Assembly: GCA_036008465.1 (NCBI GenBank)
Contig: DASYNP010000189.1
Location: forward strand, 1 to 64,000
Source of the DNA: DASPSM01 sp036008465
Lineage (GTDB): Bacteria > Planctomycetota > Planctomycetia > Planctomycetales > Planctomycetaceae
DNA length: 64,000 nt
Reading direction: 5' to 3'
Part shown: positions 8,588 to 17,636 of the stretch, piece by piece
Layout of the letters: each line of letters opens with the position of its first letter
How positions within the stretch are numbered: position 1 is the stretch's first letter
Translations under genes and position numbers: made by a program
Notes under the pieces: model-generated
Database searches by the model: none
Seen by the model: only the letters and a program-made list of their open reading frames with translations
Told to the model about the DNA's origin: nothing

Positions 8588-9433
8588 TCAGAACGGATTG
8601 CGGAACTCGCCGGAACGTAGCCATTTCGGTCGCAGCGCTGTCCAAACGTCGGCGGCAAGGTGGTCGGTGACATAGCGATAGGGGAGCCAGCCGTATCCGT
8701 CCTGGCCCCATTTCGGTCCCCACGAGCTGCGGATCAATAGGGCCCCGCGAGTGGACCGAATGCGCAGGTCGTCGTCATAACCGACCGCACTCACGGCGTG
8801 CCCCGTGCGGATGGAGTCGAACCGGCTGGGATAGGGGATTTCGGGTTCACTGGTCAGCGAGCTCGGGACCCCAAACCCGAACGCACAGGCGAAGCCGGCG
8901 GCCAGCAATGACCGGACGCTGTCCAGGGTCTGGCCCCCCGACTGCATGGCCGCGTCGACCCGCACGTATCGGACGTCGCGGTATTCGGCGTTGAACGCAT
9001 ACACGTACGGATCCGGAACCCTCCCCAGCGCGGCCGGATCGTAGGGCCAGAATCGCTCGGGCGGGAGACCGAATTTCACCGCGGCCTTGAACGTGACCCG
9101 CAGACTGGCTCCCGCGCGCGCATCGTCACAACCCGATAAGCGCAGCGCGTTGGCGTGCACAAATAAGCGGGACGGCGTAATGACCTGACCGGTCGCCCGT
9201 CGCTCAAAATATTGAAACAGGCCGACGCACGCGTGAGCCGAGCTGGTCGCCAGATCCTGCTGATCTTGCACCGGCAGGCAGTACTCGCGCCAGTCGACGC
9301 TCGCCGGTCTGGACTGACTCGGCAGGCGCAGCCGCTCGAGCAATCGTCGCACGCGCGAATGGCGGGTCGTGTAGTCCCGATGATCGGGACCGTCCCGCCG
9401 CCATCCACAATCGCAGAGATCGACGGCCAGCAT
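8588..9433 (-). CDS. C1 (papain-like) peptidase homologue, probably inactive
   Basis: 281 aa with the papain-like order VDWREYCLPVQDQ..., a central helix, GHAVSAVGYDD and SSWGPKWGQDGYGWLPY. In active bacterial relatives the nucleophile lies in DQG.LGSC. Here the segment reads DQQDLATSS, placing Ser64 at the Cys position. The base His212 is kept, but the Asn of the NSWG motif is Ser236 (RSSWG). Both codons were re-read from the nucleotides. There is no clear signal peptide or pro-region. It is likely a pseudopeptidase or binding protein; a serine-nucleophile version is possible but less likely. Confidence 0.75.
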   Translation of the reverse strand: MLAVDLCDCGWRRDGPDHRDYTTRHSRVRRLLERLRLPSQSRPASVDWREYCLPVQDQQDLATSSAHACVGLFQYFERRATGQVITPSRLFVHANALRLSGCDDARAGASLRVTFKAAVKFGLPPERFWPYDPAALGRVPDPYVYAFNAEYRDVRYVRVDAAMQSGGQTLDSVRSLLAAGFACAFGFGVPSSLTSEPEIPYPSRFDSIRTGHAVSAVGYDDDLRIRSTRGALLIRSSWGPKWGQDGYGWLPYRYVTDHLAADVWTALRPKWLRSGEFRNPF

Positions 9434-9825
9434 TTGTCACCGAGGCCCGGTGGAGAAACTTTTGTGATGCTCGAAGCGCAGAAATAGCGCTGAGGTGGAA
9501 TCTAGACGCAAACCCATGTCGAGGACTAGTGGCGACCGGGTGGCGATTGGGTGAAGCAATGGACGGGCGCTCCGCTATCGGGCAGTCGTGCGAAGACGCA
9601 TCGTGCCGATGCAGTTCGCGCCACGAGCGCCTCCGCAACTTCATTTGCGAACCTACGCAATCCGCTCACCTTCTCATCGCTCTACGTCCACCGAATTCCC
9701 ACTTCATTGCCACTTGTTGAAGGATCCCACCCGCATGAAGATGGGCGAGCACACCTTTGTTGTCGTTGCCAAAGAATTCGCAATCGCAGTTTCGTGCCGG
9801 ACGTGAGACTGAGGAGACGCTGAAC
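9434..9825. other. Leader region of the polysaccharide cluster
   Basis: 392 bp between the divergent C1-like gene and the Wzz-like gene. It presumably holds the main promoter of the 16-kb polysaccharide cluster. I see no repeat family, no clear -24/-12 box and no credible short gene. Confidence 0.3.
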
Positions 9826-11244
9826 ATGCCAGGTCAGAACGGGTCATCGGGACAAAATGGCTCTCACACACAGCCGGGAATTAATGCGTCGATGCTCTCT
9901 GCTCACGCTGCCGGGACTCTCTCCTTTTCAGAAGTGCGGGCCAGCATTTCGCGGCACCGCTGGTTAGTGACGGCGTTCGGGTGCGCGATGCTCGCCGGCT
10001 CGATCGTTCTGGGCGCGATGTGGCCCAAGACCTACCGCTCGGAAGCAAAGCTCTACGTCCGACTGGGCCGCGAGAACGTCGGGATGGATGCGACCGCGAG
10101 CCTCGGTCACGAGATCTCCGGCCTGCAGATCAGCCGTGAAGAAGAACTCAACACGGTGGTCGAGCTGCTCAGAAGCCGATCGCTCTTGGAAAAAGTCGTC
10201 GACGCCGTCGGGCCCGAAACCATTCTCAATCCGACCCACGAGACGGGATCGACCAAGGCGCCTTCGATTTTCAGCTACGCCCGCGTGACCCTGCAGCAAT
10301 GGGCCGGCTGGCTCACAAACGACGGACCGCTGACACCGCAGGAGAGGGCGGTGGCTGCCCTCCGGCGGCAAATCGACATGCAGAACGTCCGCAAGACCGA
10401 CGTGATCCTCGTCGCGCACGAAGGACCGAGTGCCGCGGCCTCGCAGCGAATCGTCTCCACGCTGGTCAACCTCTATCTCGATGAGCATGTGCGGATGAGC
10501 CGCTCGCCGAAAGAGCACGCGTTTTTAGAGGAGCAAGCCGCCTCGATCAAGAAACAACTGGTTCAACGGGAGACCGAACTCAGGACCTTCAAAGACCAGA
10601 CGGGACTGGCCTCGCCCGCAGAGCAGCGTTCTACGTTGGTCAACCAGATCGGTCGACTGGAAGACGATTTGAAAGCCACGCTCGCCCAGATTGAGGCGAG
10701 CGTAGCGGGGAACCACGAGATTGTCGCCGAGCAAGGCCGGGCCTCCGCAATCGACACCAAAGGCCACGAAGAGCTGCGACTGATGCTGATCAAGGAAAAG
10801 CCCGCCCTGGCCTCAGCGCGGGCCAAGTCGTCGCTCTTGCGGACGCAGCTGGCCGAAGCGAAAGAACAATTGCGGATCCTGAACGGCAACGAAAACCGCA
10901 TCGACCAAATGCAGCGGGAAGCCCAGATCCTCGACGTCAGTTACCGCAAGTACTCCGTCGGCCTCGAGCAGGCGCGACTCGACCAATCGCTCGAGAACCA
11001 GCGGATCTCGAACATCAACGTGGCCCAGCCGGCGAGCTTGAGTCTGCAGCCGGTCCGGCCGCAGCGCTCGCTGTTCTTGGCAGCCGGCCTGTTGCTGGCC
11101 CTCTTCGGAGGTCCGACCCTGGCCGTGCTCGTCGACGCGTACCTGTCCCTATCAACATCGCGTCGCGAAGTCGGATATCGCATCGACGTGCCGGCCATGG
11201 CCCCCTCTCCTGCTCTTGCCGATCCGCGCCCGATTGGGGCTTAG
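9826..11244 (+). CDS. Wzz/GumC-type polysaccharide chain-length / export protein
   Basis: 472 aa. The N-terminal TM (about 47-67, WLVTAFGCAMLAG...) is followed by a Wzz signature (YRSEAKLYVRLGRENVGMD), a long periplasmic coiled coil (about 240-400) and a C-terminal TM (LFLAAGLLLALFGGPTLAVLV). It lacks the fused BY-kinase domain, so it is a co-polymerase that sets chain length or couples to an outer-membrane exporter. ATG 9826 is preferred: GAGGAG lies 10 bp upstream and the Gly/Ser/Asn-rich N-tail fits the cytoplasm. It is the first gene of the cluster. Confidence 0.88.
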   Translation: MPGQNGSSGQNGSHTQPGINASMLSAHAAGTLSFSEVRASISRHRWLVTAFGCAMLAGSIVLGAMWPKTYRSEAKLYVRLGRENVGMDATASLGHEISGLQISREEELNTVVELLRSRSLLEKVVDAVGPETILNPTHETGSTKAPSIFSYARVTLQQWAGWLTNDGPLTPQERAVAALRRQIDMQNVRKTDVILVAHEGPSAAASQRIVSTLVNLYLDEHVRMSRSPKEHAFLEEQAASIKKQLVQRETELRTFKDQTGLASPAEQRSTLVNQIGRLEDDLKATLAQIEASVAGNHEIVAEQGRASAIDTKGHEELRLMLIKEKPALASARAKSSLLRTQLAEAKEQLRILNGNENRIDQMQREAQILDVSYRKYSVGLEQARLDQSLENQRISNINVAQPASLSLQPVRPQRSLFLAAGLLLALFGGPTLAVLVDAYLSLSTSRREVGYRIDVPAMAPSPALADPRPIGA

Positions 11245-11319
11245 TGCCTGCGATCGTGTTCGGATGAGCTGAGCGTGACTGGCAACGTGCATCGCTGAAT
11301 CGACAACCAGGCGGGCCAG

Positions 11320-13344
11320 ATGATCAAGACAGCCGATTCTTTGCGGTTCGACGGCGGCAACGGCCGCTCGGGGCTGACGACGCGCGCGTCTGAGACCAAA
11401 CCTCCCGGGCCGCCCGAAATTCTGACGGGCGCGGCCAGACGCTTCGTGCGATTGATCGTCCAAAATACATTGCTTCGCGTCGGCCTGCTCGGCGTCGGCC
11501 ATCTGGCCGTGTTCTTGTTGGCGTATTGGCTGGCGTTCTGCCTGAGGTTCGATTTTGCGGTGCCCCCCTTGTCGGTCGCGGTCTTCTGGGGCAGCGTCTG
11601 GTTGGTCCTGTCGCTCAAGGTCTGCATTTTCTACGCGTCGGGGCATTTTCACGGTTGGTGGCGGTACGTGACCTTTGCCGATTTGGCGTCGCTGTTGCGA
11701 GCTGCGGTCCTCTCGCTGCTCTCTATCAGCACGGCCAATTATTTCCTCTTGGAGAGCCACATCCCGCGGTCGGTGGCGATCATGGACTGCGTGATCACGA
11801 TCGTGCTGATCGGAGCGCTGCGGGCGAGCTGGCGTTTGCTGCGGGAGCAATTCTGGCCCCTGTTTCAACAGGACGACTGCCGCCCCGCCCTGCTCGTTGG
11901 AACCGACGATGCGACCGGACTGCTCGCCCATCAGATCCGCACGCATCCGCAATCGCGCTATCGGATCCGCGGCTTCCTTTCCGTGACCGGCGCCCGAGTC
12001 GGCTCGAGCCTGGGGGGAATCCCCGTGGTCGGCACGGTCGAGGATCTGCCGGCCGTCGCGATCACCCGACGCATCACCGACATTCTGGTGATTGCCGGCA
12101 GTCTGCCGGGCAAGCGGCTGCGGAACTTGATGGACGCCTGCGACGAGGCCCAACTGACGCTCAAGATTATCCCCGGACCAGAGGATCTGTTTGACGGCGG
12201 ACGCGAAGTCCCCATTCGCAGTATTGACATCAACGACCTCTTGCGGCGCGACCCGATCGAATTGGACAACAGCGCCATCGGCAAGTTGCTCGAGGGCCGC
12301 ACGGTGATGATCACCGGAGCGGGCGGGAGTATCGGCTCTGAGATCTGTCGCCAGGTCCTGCGATTCAACCCGCGGAGCCTCGTCCTGGTCGGACGCGGCG
12401 AGAACCGCATCTTCGCACTCGATCGCGAGCTGAGATCATTCGCCTCGACGACCGAATTGATTGCCTGCATCGGAGACGTCACCGACGAGAACCGCATGCG
12501 GCAGATCTTCAGCCGTCACAGGCCCGACGTGGTCTTTCACGCCGCCGCGCACAAGCACGTCCCGCTGATGGAAGCCAATCCGGCCGAGGCGGTGAAAAAC
12601 AACGTCGGCGGCACCCGCTGCGTTGCTGATCTCGCCGACGAATTCGAGGTCGGCTGCTTTGTGCTGATCTCCACCGATAAAGCGGTCTACCCGGCCAACA
12701 TCATGGGCGCGACCAAGCGGCTCGCCGAGCGCTACGTGTTGGCTCTCTCCGATTGCTCGACGACACGCTTCATTGTCACCCGTTTTGGCAACGTCCTCGG
12801 GTCGAATGGAAGCGTGGTTCCCATCTTTCAGGAGCAAATTCGCCGCGGCGGACCCATCACGGTGACCGATCCGCGGATGACCCGTTATTTCATGACCATC
12901 CCCGAGGCTTCGCAGCTGGTGTTGCAAGCCGCCGCCATGGGCAACGGGGGCGAGATCTTCGTGCTCGACATGGGCGAGCCGGTCCGCATCGTCGATCTGG
13001 CCCGCGATTTGATTCGCCTGAGCGGTCTGCCCGAACACGCGATTGAGATTGCCTATTCCGGAATTCGGCCGGGAGAAAAGCTGTACGAGAAGCTCTGCAC
13101 CGAGGAAGAAGAGACCCTCCCCACCCTGCATCAAAAGGTCCGTGCCGCCTATCACCGACCCGATTCCTTGCTAGGTGTTCAGCGCGACTTTGCGGAACTC
13201 CAAAGCTGCATTGAAGATACGGACGACGTTATTCGAGCTAAGCTTGAAGAACTTTTGCCCGAGTACAGTCCCGAGCATCGCGTCAGCATCGAGACCGAGC
13301 CATCGGCTGATACTTCGCTCGCGTCGAGAACCCTGGCGTCTTAG
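11320..13344 (+). CDS. Membrane UDP-sugar 4,6-dehydratase (WbpM/PglF/CapD family)
   Basis: 674 aa. Four TM segments (about 50-170) are followed by a CoA-binding-like domain (about 185-300) and a C-terminal SDR domain with Rossmann motif GAGGSIGSE (333-341). The catalytic region is STDKAVYPANIMGATKR: Met replaces the usual SDR Tyr, as in WbpM and PglF, which convert UDP-GlcNAc to UDP-4-keto-6-deoxy-GlcNAc. Its likely partner is the aminotransferase domain at 18906-21341. The 75-bp gap from the Wzz gene suggests one operon. Confidence 0.9.
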   Translation: MIKTADSLRFDGGNGRSGLTTRASETKPPGPPEILTGAARRFVRLIVQNTLLRVGLLGVGHLAVFLLAYWLAFCLRFDFAVPPLSVAVFWGSVWLVLSLKVCIFYASGHFHGWWRYVTFADLASLLRAAVLSLLSISTANYFLLESHIPRSVAIMDCVITIVLIGALRASWRLLREQFWPLFQQDDCRPALLVGTDDATGLLAHQIRTHPQSRYRIRGFLSVTGARVGSSLGGIPVVGTVEDLPAVAITRRITDILVIAGSLPGKRLRNLMDACDEAQLTLKIIPGPEDLFDGGREVPIRSIDINDLLRRDPIELDNSAIGKLLEGRTVMITGAGGSIGSEICRQVLRFNPRSLVLVGRGENRIFALDRELRSFASTTELIACIGDVTDENRMRQIFSRHRPDVVFHAAAHKHVPLMEANPAEAVKNNVGGTRCVADLADEFEVGCFVLISTDKAVYPANIMGATKRLAERYVLALSDCSTTRFIVTRFGNVLGSNGSVVPIFQEQIRRGGPITVTDPRMTRYFMTIPEASQLVLQAAAMGNGGEIFVLDMGEPVRIVDLARDLIRLSGLPEHAIEIAYSGIRPGEKLYEKLCTEEEETLPTLHQKVRAAYHRPDSLLGVQRDFAELQSCIEDTDDVIRAKLEELLPEYSPEHRVSIETEPSADTSLASRTLAS

Positions 13345-13387
13345 ACGCGGAATCTGAGACGTCCGTTGAAAGGACTCTGAACCGACT

Positions 13388-14815
13388 GTGACAATCCGCT
13401 CCGCCACCGCCGACTGCTCCGACCTTGCGATCGCCGAGCGCGAGACGGATGCGTCGTTGCTTCAAATCAGCAACGCAGTCGACGCTTCGGAACCTCCCTT
13501 CGAGATTCCAGCCGAGGTCTCCGCCGGGTCGTTGCGTTCCAACTTTTGGTGGATGCTCTCGGGCAACGCCGTCTACGCCCTCTGCCAGTGGGGATTGTTG
13601 GCGATCCTCGCCCGGCTCGGGACGCCCGCCATCGTCGGGCAGTATGTGTTGGCTGTGGCCGTCACCACGCCGATCACCGTCTTCTTCATGCTGCATCTGC
13701 GAGCCGTCCAGGCGACCGACACGCGGCGGGACTATCAATTCGGGCACTATCTGGCGCTGCGGCTCTCGGCGATGGGGCTGGCTCTCGTCGTCGTCATCGG
13801 CGTCTGCCTCACCTCGGGCTACCGGGGCGACACGTTCCTCGTGATTGCCGCGGTCGCCGTGTCGGCCGTTTGCGACTCAATGAGCGACATCGTCTACGGC
13901 CTCTTGCAACAACGCGAGCGACTCGACCGGATCGGGCAGTCGATGATGCTGCGGGGCGCTTCCTCCGTTATTTTGCTGGCCGCCACGATCGCCAGCACGG
14001 GTCGTGTCTTCTACGGAATTCTTGCAGTCGCCTGCGGGCGGCTCGTGGTCCTCGCGCTGTTCGACCTACGCAGCGCCCGCAACGAGTTGGCTCGTGGAGT
14101 GAACGGCAATCGTGCGGGGAACAGCCTGCCGCCGTCCATCAAGCCGCGGTGGGAGCCGCGACGGATTCTCAGCCTCGCGCGCGTCGCGCTGCCTCTGGGG
14201 GTGGTGATGATGCTGGTTGTGCTGAGCACCAATATTCCGCGTTACTTTGTCGAAAGTTATCTCGATCAGAGCGCGCTGGGCATCTTTGGAGCCATTGGCT
14301 ATCTCAGCGTCGCCGGAACAATGGCGGTGGGCGCGCTGGGCGATTCGGTCACGCCGCGCCTGGCTCGCGATTACGCTCAGGGTCGACGCCGCGAATTCGG
14401 CATTTACGTGCTGCGGCTGGCCGGACTCGGCGCTCTACTGGGAGCGGCGGGTGTGCTGGTCGCCCTCCTGGCTGGGCGGCCCCTGCTGGGGCTGTTGTAT
14501 GGCCCGGCTTACGCCGAACGCAGCGACATTCTGATTCTCACGATGATGGCGGCCGGCGTCGGATACGTTGCCTCGTTTTCCGGTTACGCAGTGACGGCGG
14601 CCCGCTATTTCAAGGCTCAATTGCCGCTGTTTGCGGCCGTGGTGCTCGTGACGGCGGTTGGCTGCTGGTGGCTGGTTCCGACGTGGGGACTACGAGGAGC
14701 CGCCGTCGCTCTGGGTCTCTCGGCACTGACGCAGCTGGTTGGTTCGGCCCTCATTTTGTCCTACGCAATTCGTGCAGATCGGCCCGTGGCTGACATCCCC
14801 GGGAGGTGCGCGTGA
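13388..14815 (+). CDS. Polysaccharide flippase (Wzx/MATE-like)
   Basis: 475 aa starting at GTG 13388. About 12 hydrophobic segments start near residue 50 (LRSNFWWMLSGNAVYALCQWGLL is a typical oligosaccharide-flippase opening), and the protein ends in a TM. It should move lipid-linked glycan units across the inner membrane for the polymerase at 16088. Its stop overlaps the next gene's start by one base (TGATG), indicating translational coupling. Confidence 0.88.
   Translation: MTIRSATADCSDLAIAERETDASLLQISNAVDASEPPFEIPAEVSAGSLRSNFWWMLSGNAVYALCQWGLLAILARLGTPAIVGQYVLAVAVTTPITVFFMLHLRAVQATDTRRDYQFGHYLALRLSAMGLALVVVIGVCLTSGYRGDTFLVIAAVAVSAVCDSMSDIVYGLLQQRERLDRIGQSMMLRGASSVILLAATIASTGRVFYGILAVACGRLVVLALFDLRSARNELARGVNGNRAGNSLPPSIKPRWEPRRILSLARVALPLGVVMMLVVLSTNIPRYFVESYLDQSALGIFGAIGYLSVAGTMAVGALGDSVTPRLARDYAQGRRREFGIYVLRLAGLGALLGAAGVLVALLAGRPLLGLLYGPAYAERSDILILTMMAAGVGYVASFSGYAVTAARYFKAQLPLFAAVVLVTAVGCWWLVPTWGLRGAAVALGLSALTQLVGSALILSYAIRADRPVADIPGRCA
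14801..14806 (+). promoter_or_regulatory. Ribosome-binding site fixing the GT4 start
   Basis: GGGAGG lies 8 bp before ATG 14815. It supports that ATG over the in-frame GTG at 14806, which overlaps the site itself. Confidence 0.6.
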
Positions 14816-16068
14816 TGGGCGCTCAGCCACCGATTCGAGTTCTTCAGGTTCTCGGGGCCCTGAACCGGGCCGGAGCCGAAACGTGGCTCGTGAACGTGCT
14901 GCGCAACCTCGACCGCGACCAGTTTCGCCTCGATTTTCTCGTCCACACGACGGTCGCGGGTGCCTACGACGCGGAAGTGCGCTCGCTGGGCAGCAGCATC
15001 TTTCCGTGTGTCGGCCCCCGAAATCCCCTGACCTACGCTCGCACTTTGCGAAAGATTCTGCGGACGCAAGGGCCGTTCGACGTCGTGCACAGCCACGTGC
15101 ACGCTTACTCGGGTTTCGTGCTGCGATCGGCACGGCAAGCGGGTGTTCCCCTGCGGATTGCGCACAGCCATTGCGATACCTCGACGCTCGACGCTCAATC
15201 GGGCACGGCGCGGCGAGCCTATTTGTCCTTAATGAACTCGTGGATCCAAAAGCACGCCACGCTCGGCCTGGCTGTGAGCCGCCAGGCGGCGGTGTCGCTG
15301 TTTGGAGCCAACTGGTCCGCCGATCCGCGTTGGCGGATTTCTTACTGCGGAATCGATCTTGCTCCCTTCCGCGCCCACCCCGACCGCGCAGCCATCCGCG
15401 GCGAGTTCAAGATCCCGCCGAACGCCTTTGTCGTCGGTCATGTGGGTCGATTCGACTATCAAAAGAACCACAAATTCCTGATCGAAATCTTTGCCACGCT
15501 GGCAGAGCGCCGGCCCGACGCGCGACTGCTGTTGATCGGCGAGGGACCCCTGCGGCCGACGATCGAAGAGCAAGTTGTTCGCTCGGGCCTTCAAGACCGA
15601 GTGATCTTTGCCGGGCCGCGACCCGACGTTCCGCGGCTGATGACGGCGGCGATGGACGCGTTCGTGCTGCCTTCGCATTTCGAGGGGTTGCCGCTGGTGC
15701 TCCTCGAGGCGCAGGCCGCGGGGCTGCCCTGTCTGCTCGCCGACACCGTGGCCGAAGAGACCACCGTAAATCCCGCACTCGTTCGCCGCTTGTCGCTCTC
15801 GCAGCCAACTGAAGCCTGGTGCGACGAACTGGCCGCGCTGTGCCGCTCGCTCGAGCACCAGTCTCGCGGTGAGGCACTCCGCGTGATCGAACAAAGCCCT
15901 TTCAACATTCTCACAGGCGTTGCCCGGCTGCAGGAGATTTATCGAGGGGCAACGCCGGCACCGGCGATGGCACTCACGAAGACAAATTGCGGATCTCCTG
16001 CGCCGCCGTGGTCCGCCGACGAACAACACGAGTCGCCCGAGCCGGAACCAATTGGCCAATGTGGTTAG
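14815..16068 (+). CDS. Glycosyltransferase family 4 (GT-B)
   Basis: 417 aa. N-terminal Rossmann half with LGALNRAGAETWL (acceptor-side Gly loop) and DVVHSHVHAY; C-terminal half with VGHVGRFDYQKNHKFLIE, LLLIGEGPLR and the nucleotide-sugar motif SHFEGLPLVLLEAQAAGLP (EX7E-like). Similar to EpsF-type retaining transferases. The donor and acceptor are unknown. It overlaps the flippase stop by one base. Confidence 0.9.
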   Translation: MGAQPPIRVLQVLGALNRAGAETWLVNVLRNLDRDQFRLDFLVHTTVAGAYDAEVRSLGSSIFPCVGPRNPLTYARTLRKILRTQGPFDVVHSHVHAYSGFVLRSARQAGVPLRIAHSHCDTSTLDAQSGTARRAYLSLMNSWIQKHATLGLAVSRQAAVSLFGANWSADPRWRISYCGIDLAPFRAHPDRAAIRGEFKIPPNAFVVGHVGRFDYQKNHKFLIEIFATLAERRPDARLLLIGEGPLRPTIEEQVVRSGLQDRVIFAGPRPDVPRLMTAAMDAFVLPSHFEGLPLVLLEAQAAGLPCLLADTVAEETTVNPALVRRLSLSQPTEAWCDELAALCRSLEHQSRGEALRVIEQSPFNILTGVARLQEIYRGATPAPAMALTKTNCGSPAPPWSADEQHESPEPEPIGQCG

Positions 16069-16087
16069 AGATAGAAATCGTCCGATC

Positions 16088-17623
16088 ATGATCGCCGCCG
16101 TGACAACTCGACAACGCGAAACGCCGCTGGAACCGGTGCTGCAGGCCGCTTTTGTGGTCCTGCTGACCGTGGCCGCACTGATTGCGCCGGCGGTCGATCT
16201 CAACGATGCCTCGCTCATTTATCCGTTGTGCTGCTTGATCCTGGCGCACGGCGTCTGGTCGATTTGGTCCTGGGCGCGAGTCACGCACAGCTGGTTCGAT
16301 TGCTACAGCCTGTTCCTGATCGCGGCAACGTTGTTTAACGCGGGCCAAGCTAGCCTTGAGGTCTTCGGCCTCAACCAAGGGGACATGCTCGACGGACAGT
16401 TTTCGCACGCGACTTTGGTCCGGACGTTGTTCCTGGTTCTGCTCGGGCTCGCCGCGATGCATCTGGGAGCGCTCGTCGCAGCCGTTCGCTCGCCTCAACT
16501 CCCGGAGTCGGCGGGCATCGATGAAGCGTCGACACGAGCCAGCCTGCGGACTGTGGGCTGGGTCTTGCTACTGATTTCTCTTCCCTTCACGGCCCTGGTG
16601 ATCAAAGAGGAAATCGCCGTCGTCGCGTCGGCGGGATACTTCGCCCTGTATCAGCAGCAAGCGGCGACCGGATTGAATGCCGGCCCGCTCGTCCTTTCCA
16701 TTTGCTTGATTCCCGGAGTCTTGTTCCTGCTGGCGGGGGCCAGCCGCAACCGCGGGCCGCGCCTGGTCGCCGTGGGCGTGATCGCCGGATACGCGGCGAT
16801 TCAGTTCTACCTGGGCGTGCGGCACGAAGCGGCCATTTTGGCGGTCGAAGCGGCGTGGGTCTGGCATCGGGTGATTCGGCCGATTCGACCGGTCGTCCTG
16901 TTGGGAGCCGCAGCCTTTTTGGTGGGCGTGGTCTTCCCGCTGGTCGGCGCCATCCGCAACACAAGCGGAAAGGACCGCTCGACGCTCGAATTTCTCACGC
17001 AGAACTACGTCAGCATCGACAATCCGCTCGTCGCCAGCGTGAGCGAGATGGGCGGTTCGATGGAGACGGTCGCCCACACTCTCAATTTCGTCCCGGCCGA
17101 ACGTGATTACGAGATGGGCGTCGGTTACGCCTACGCCGTCTCGACGCTCTTCCCCAATTTGTTCTGGAAGATTCACCCGGCGATGGAGCATGAACTGCCC
17201 AGCAGCTGGCTGACCTGGCAGGTCGACCCTTACACCGCCAGCCAGGGAGGCGGCCGAGGTTTCTCGTTCATCGCCGAAGCCTATTTGAACTTTGGCTACA
17301 TCGGCGTGCCGATCGTACTGTTTGCCATCGGATTTTGCTTGAGCAAGCTCGTCCGCTGGACCGGTCTGGGGGCTCGGCCCGATCGCGTGGCGTTCGTCGC
17401 CACGGCGGCTTGCTTCGCGATCTTCCTGGTGCGGGCCGAATTGGCGGTCGTGCTGCGGGGAGTGGTCTGGTACTCGATCGGGCCTTACCTCGTGACGGTC
17501 TGGCTGACGCGTCGCCGCACGGCGCAGGCGCTGGGACGTGCTCAGTTCAATTCGCTCGGCGGGCGGCTCGAGCAGTCCATGGGTCCTTCGTCGCGATTGA
17601 GCAGCTCGATCAGAAACAACTAA
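16088..17623 (+). CDS. O-antigen/exopolysaccharide polymerase-like membrane protein (Wzy-like)
   Basis: 511 aa with about ten or more TM segments from residue 20 onward and a larger extracytoplasmic loop in the second half (about 300-400: GKDRSTLEFLTQNYVSIDNPLV, then LPSSWLTWQVDPYTASQGGG). This topology and the position between flippase and glycosyltransferases point to the Wzy polymerase of a Wzx/Wzy system. Sequence identity in this class is low, so the call leans on context. ATG 16088 precedes the first hydrophobic segment; the upstream frame overlaps the GT4 gene. Confidence 0.75.
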   Translation: MIAAVTTRQRETPLEPVLQAAFVVLLTVAALIAPAVDLNDASLIYPLCCLILAHGVWSIWSWARVTHSWFDCYSLFLIAATLFNAGQASLEVFGLNQGDMLDGQFSHATLVRTLFLVLLGLAAMHLGALVAAVRSPQLPESAGIDEASTRASLRTVGWVLLLISLPFTALVIKEEIAVVASAGYFALYQQQAATGLNAGPLVLSICLIPGVLFLLAGASRNRGPRLVAVGVIAGYAAIQFYLGVRHEAAILAVEAAWVWHRVIRPIRPVVLLGAAAFLVGVVFPLVGAIRNTSGKDRSTLEFLTQNYVSIDNPLVASVSEMGGSMETVAHTLNFVPAERDYEMGVGYAYAVSTLFPNLFWKIHPAMEHELPSSWLTWQVDPYTASQGGGRGFSFIAEAYLNFGYIGVPIVLFAIGFCLSKLVRWTGLGARPDRVAFVATAACFAIFLVRAELAVVLRGVVWYSIGPYLVTVWLTRRRTAQALGRAQFNSLGGRLEQSMGPSSRLSSSIRNN

Positions 17624-17636
17624 GGCAAGTGGGTCC

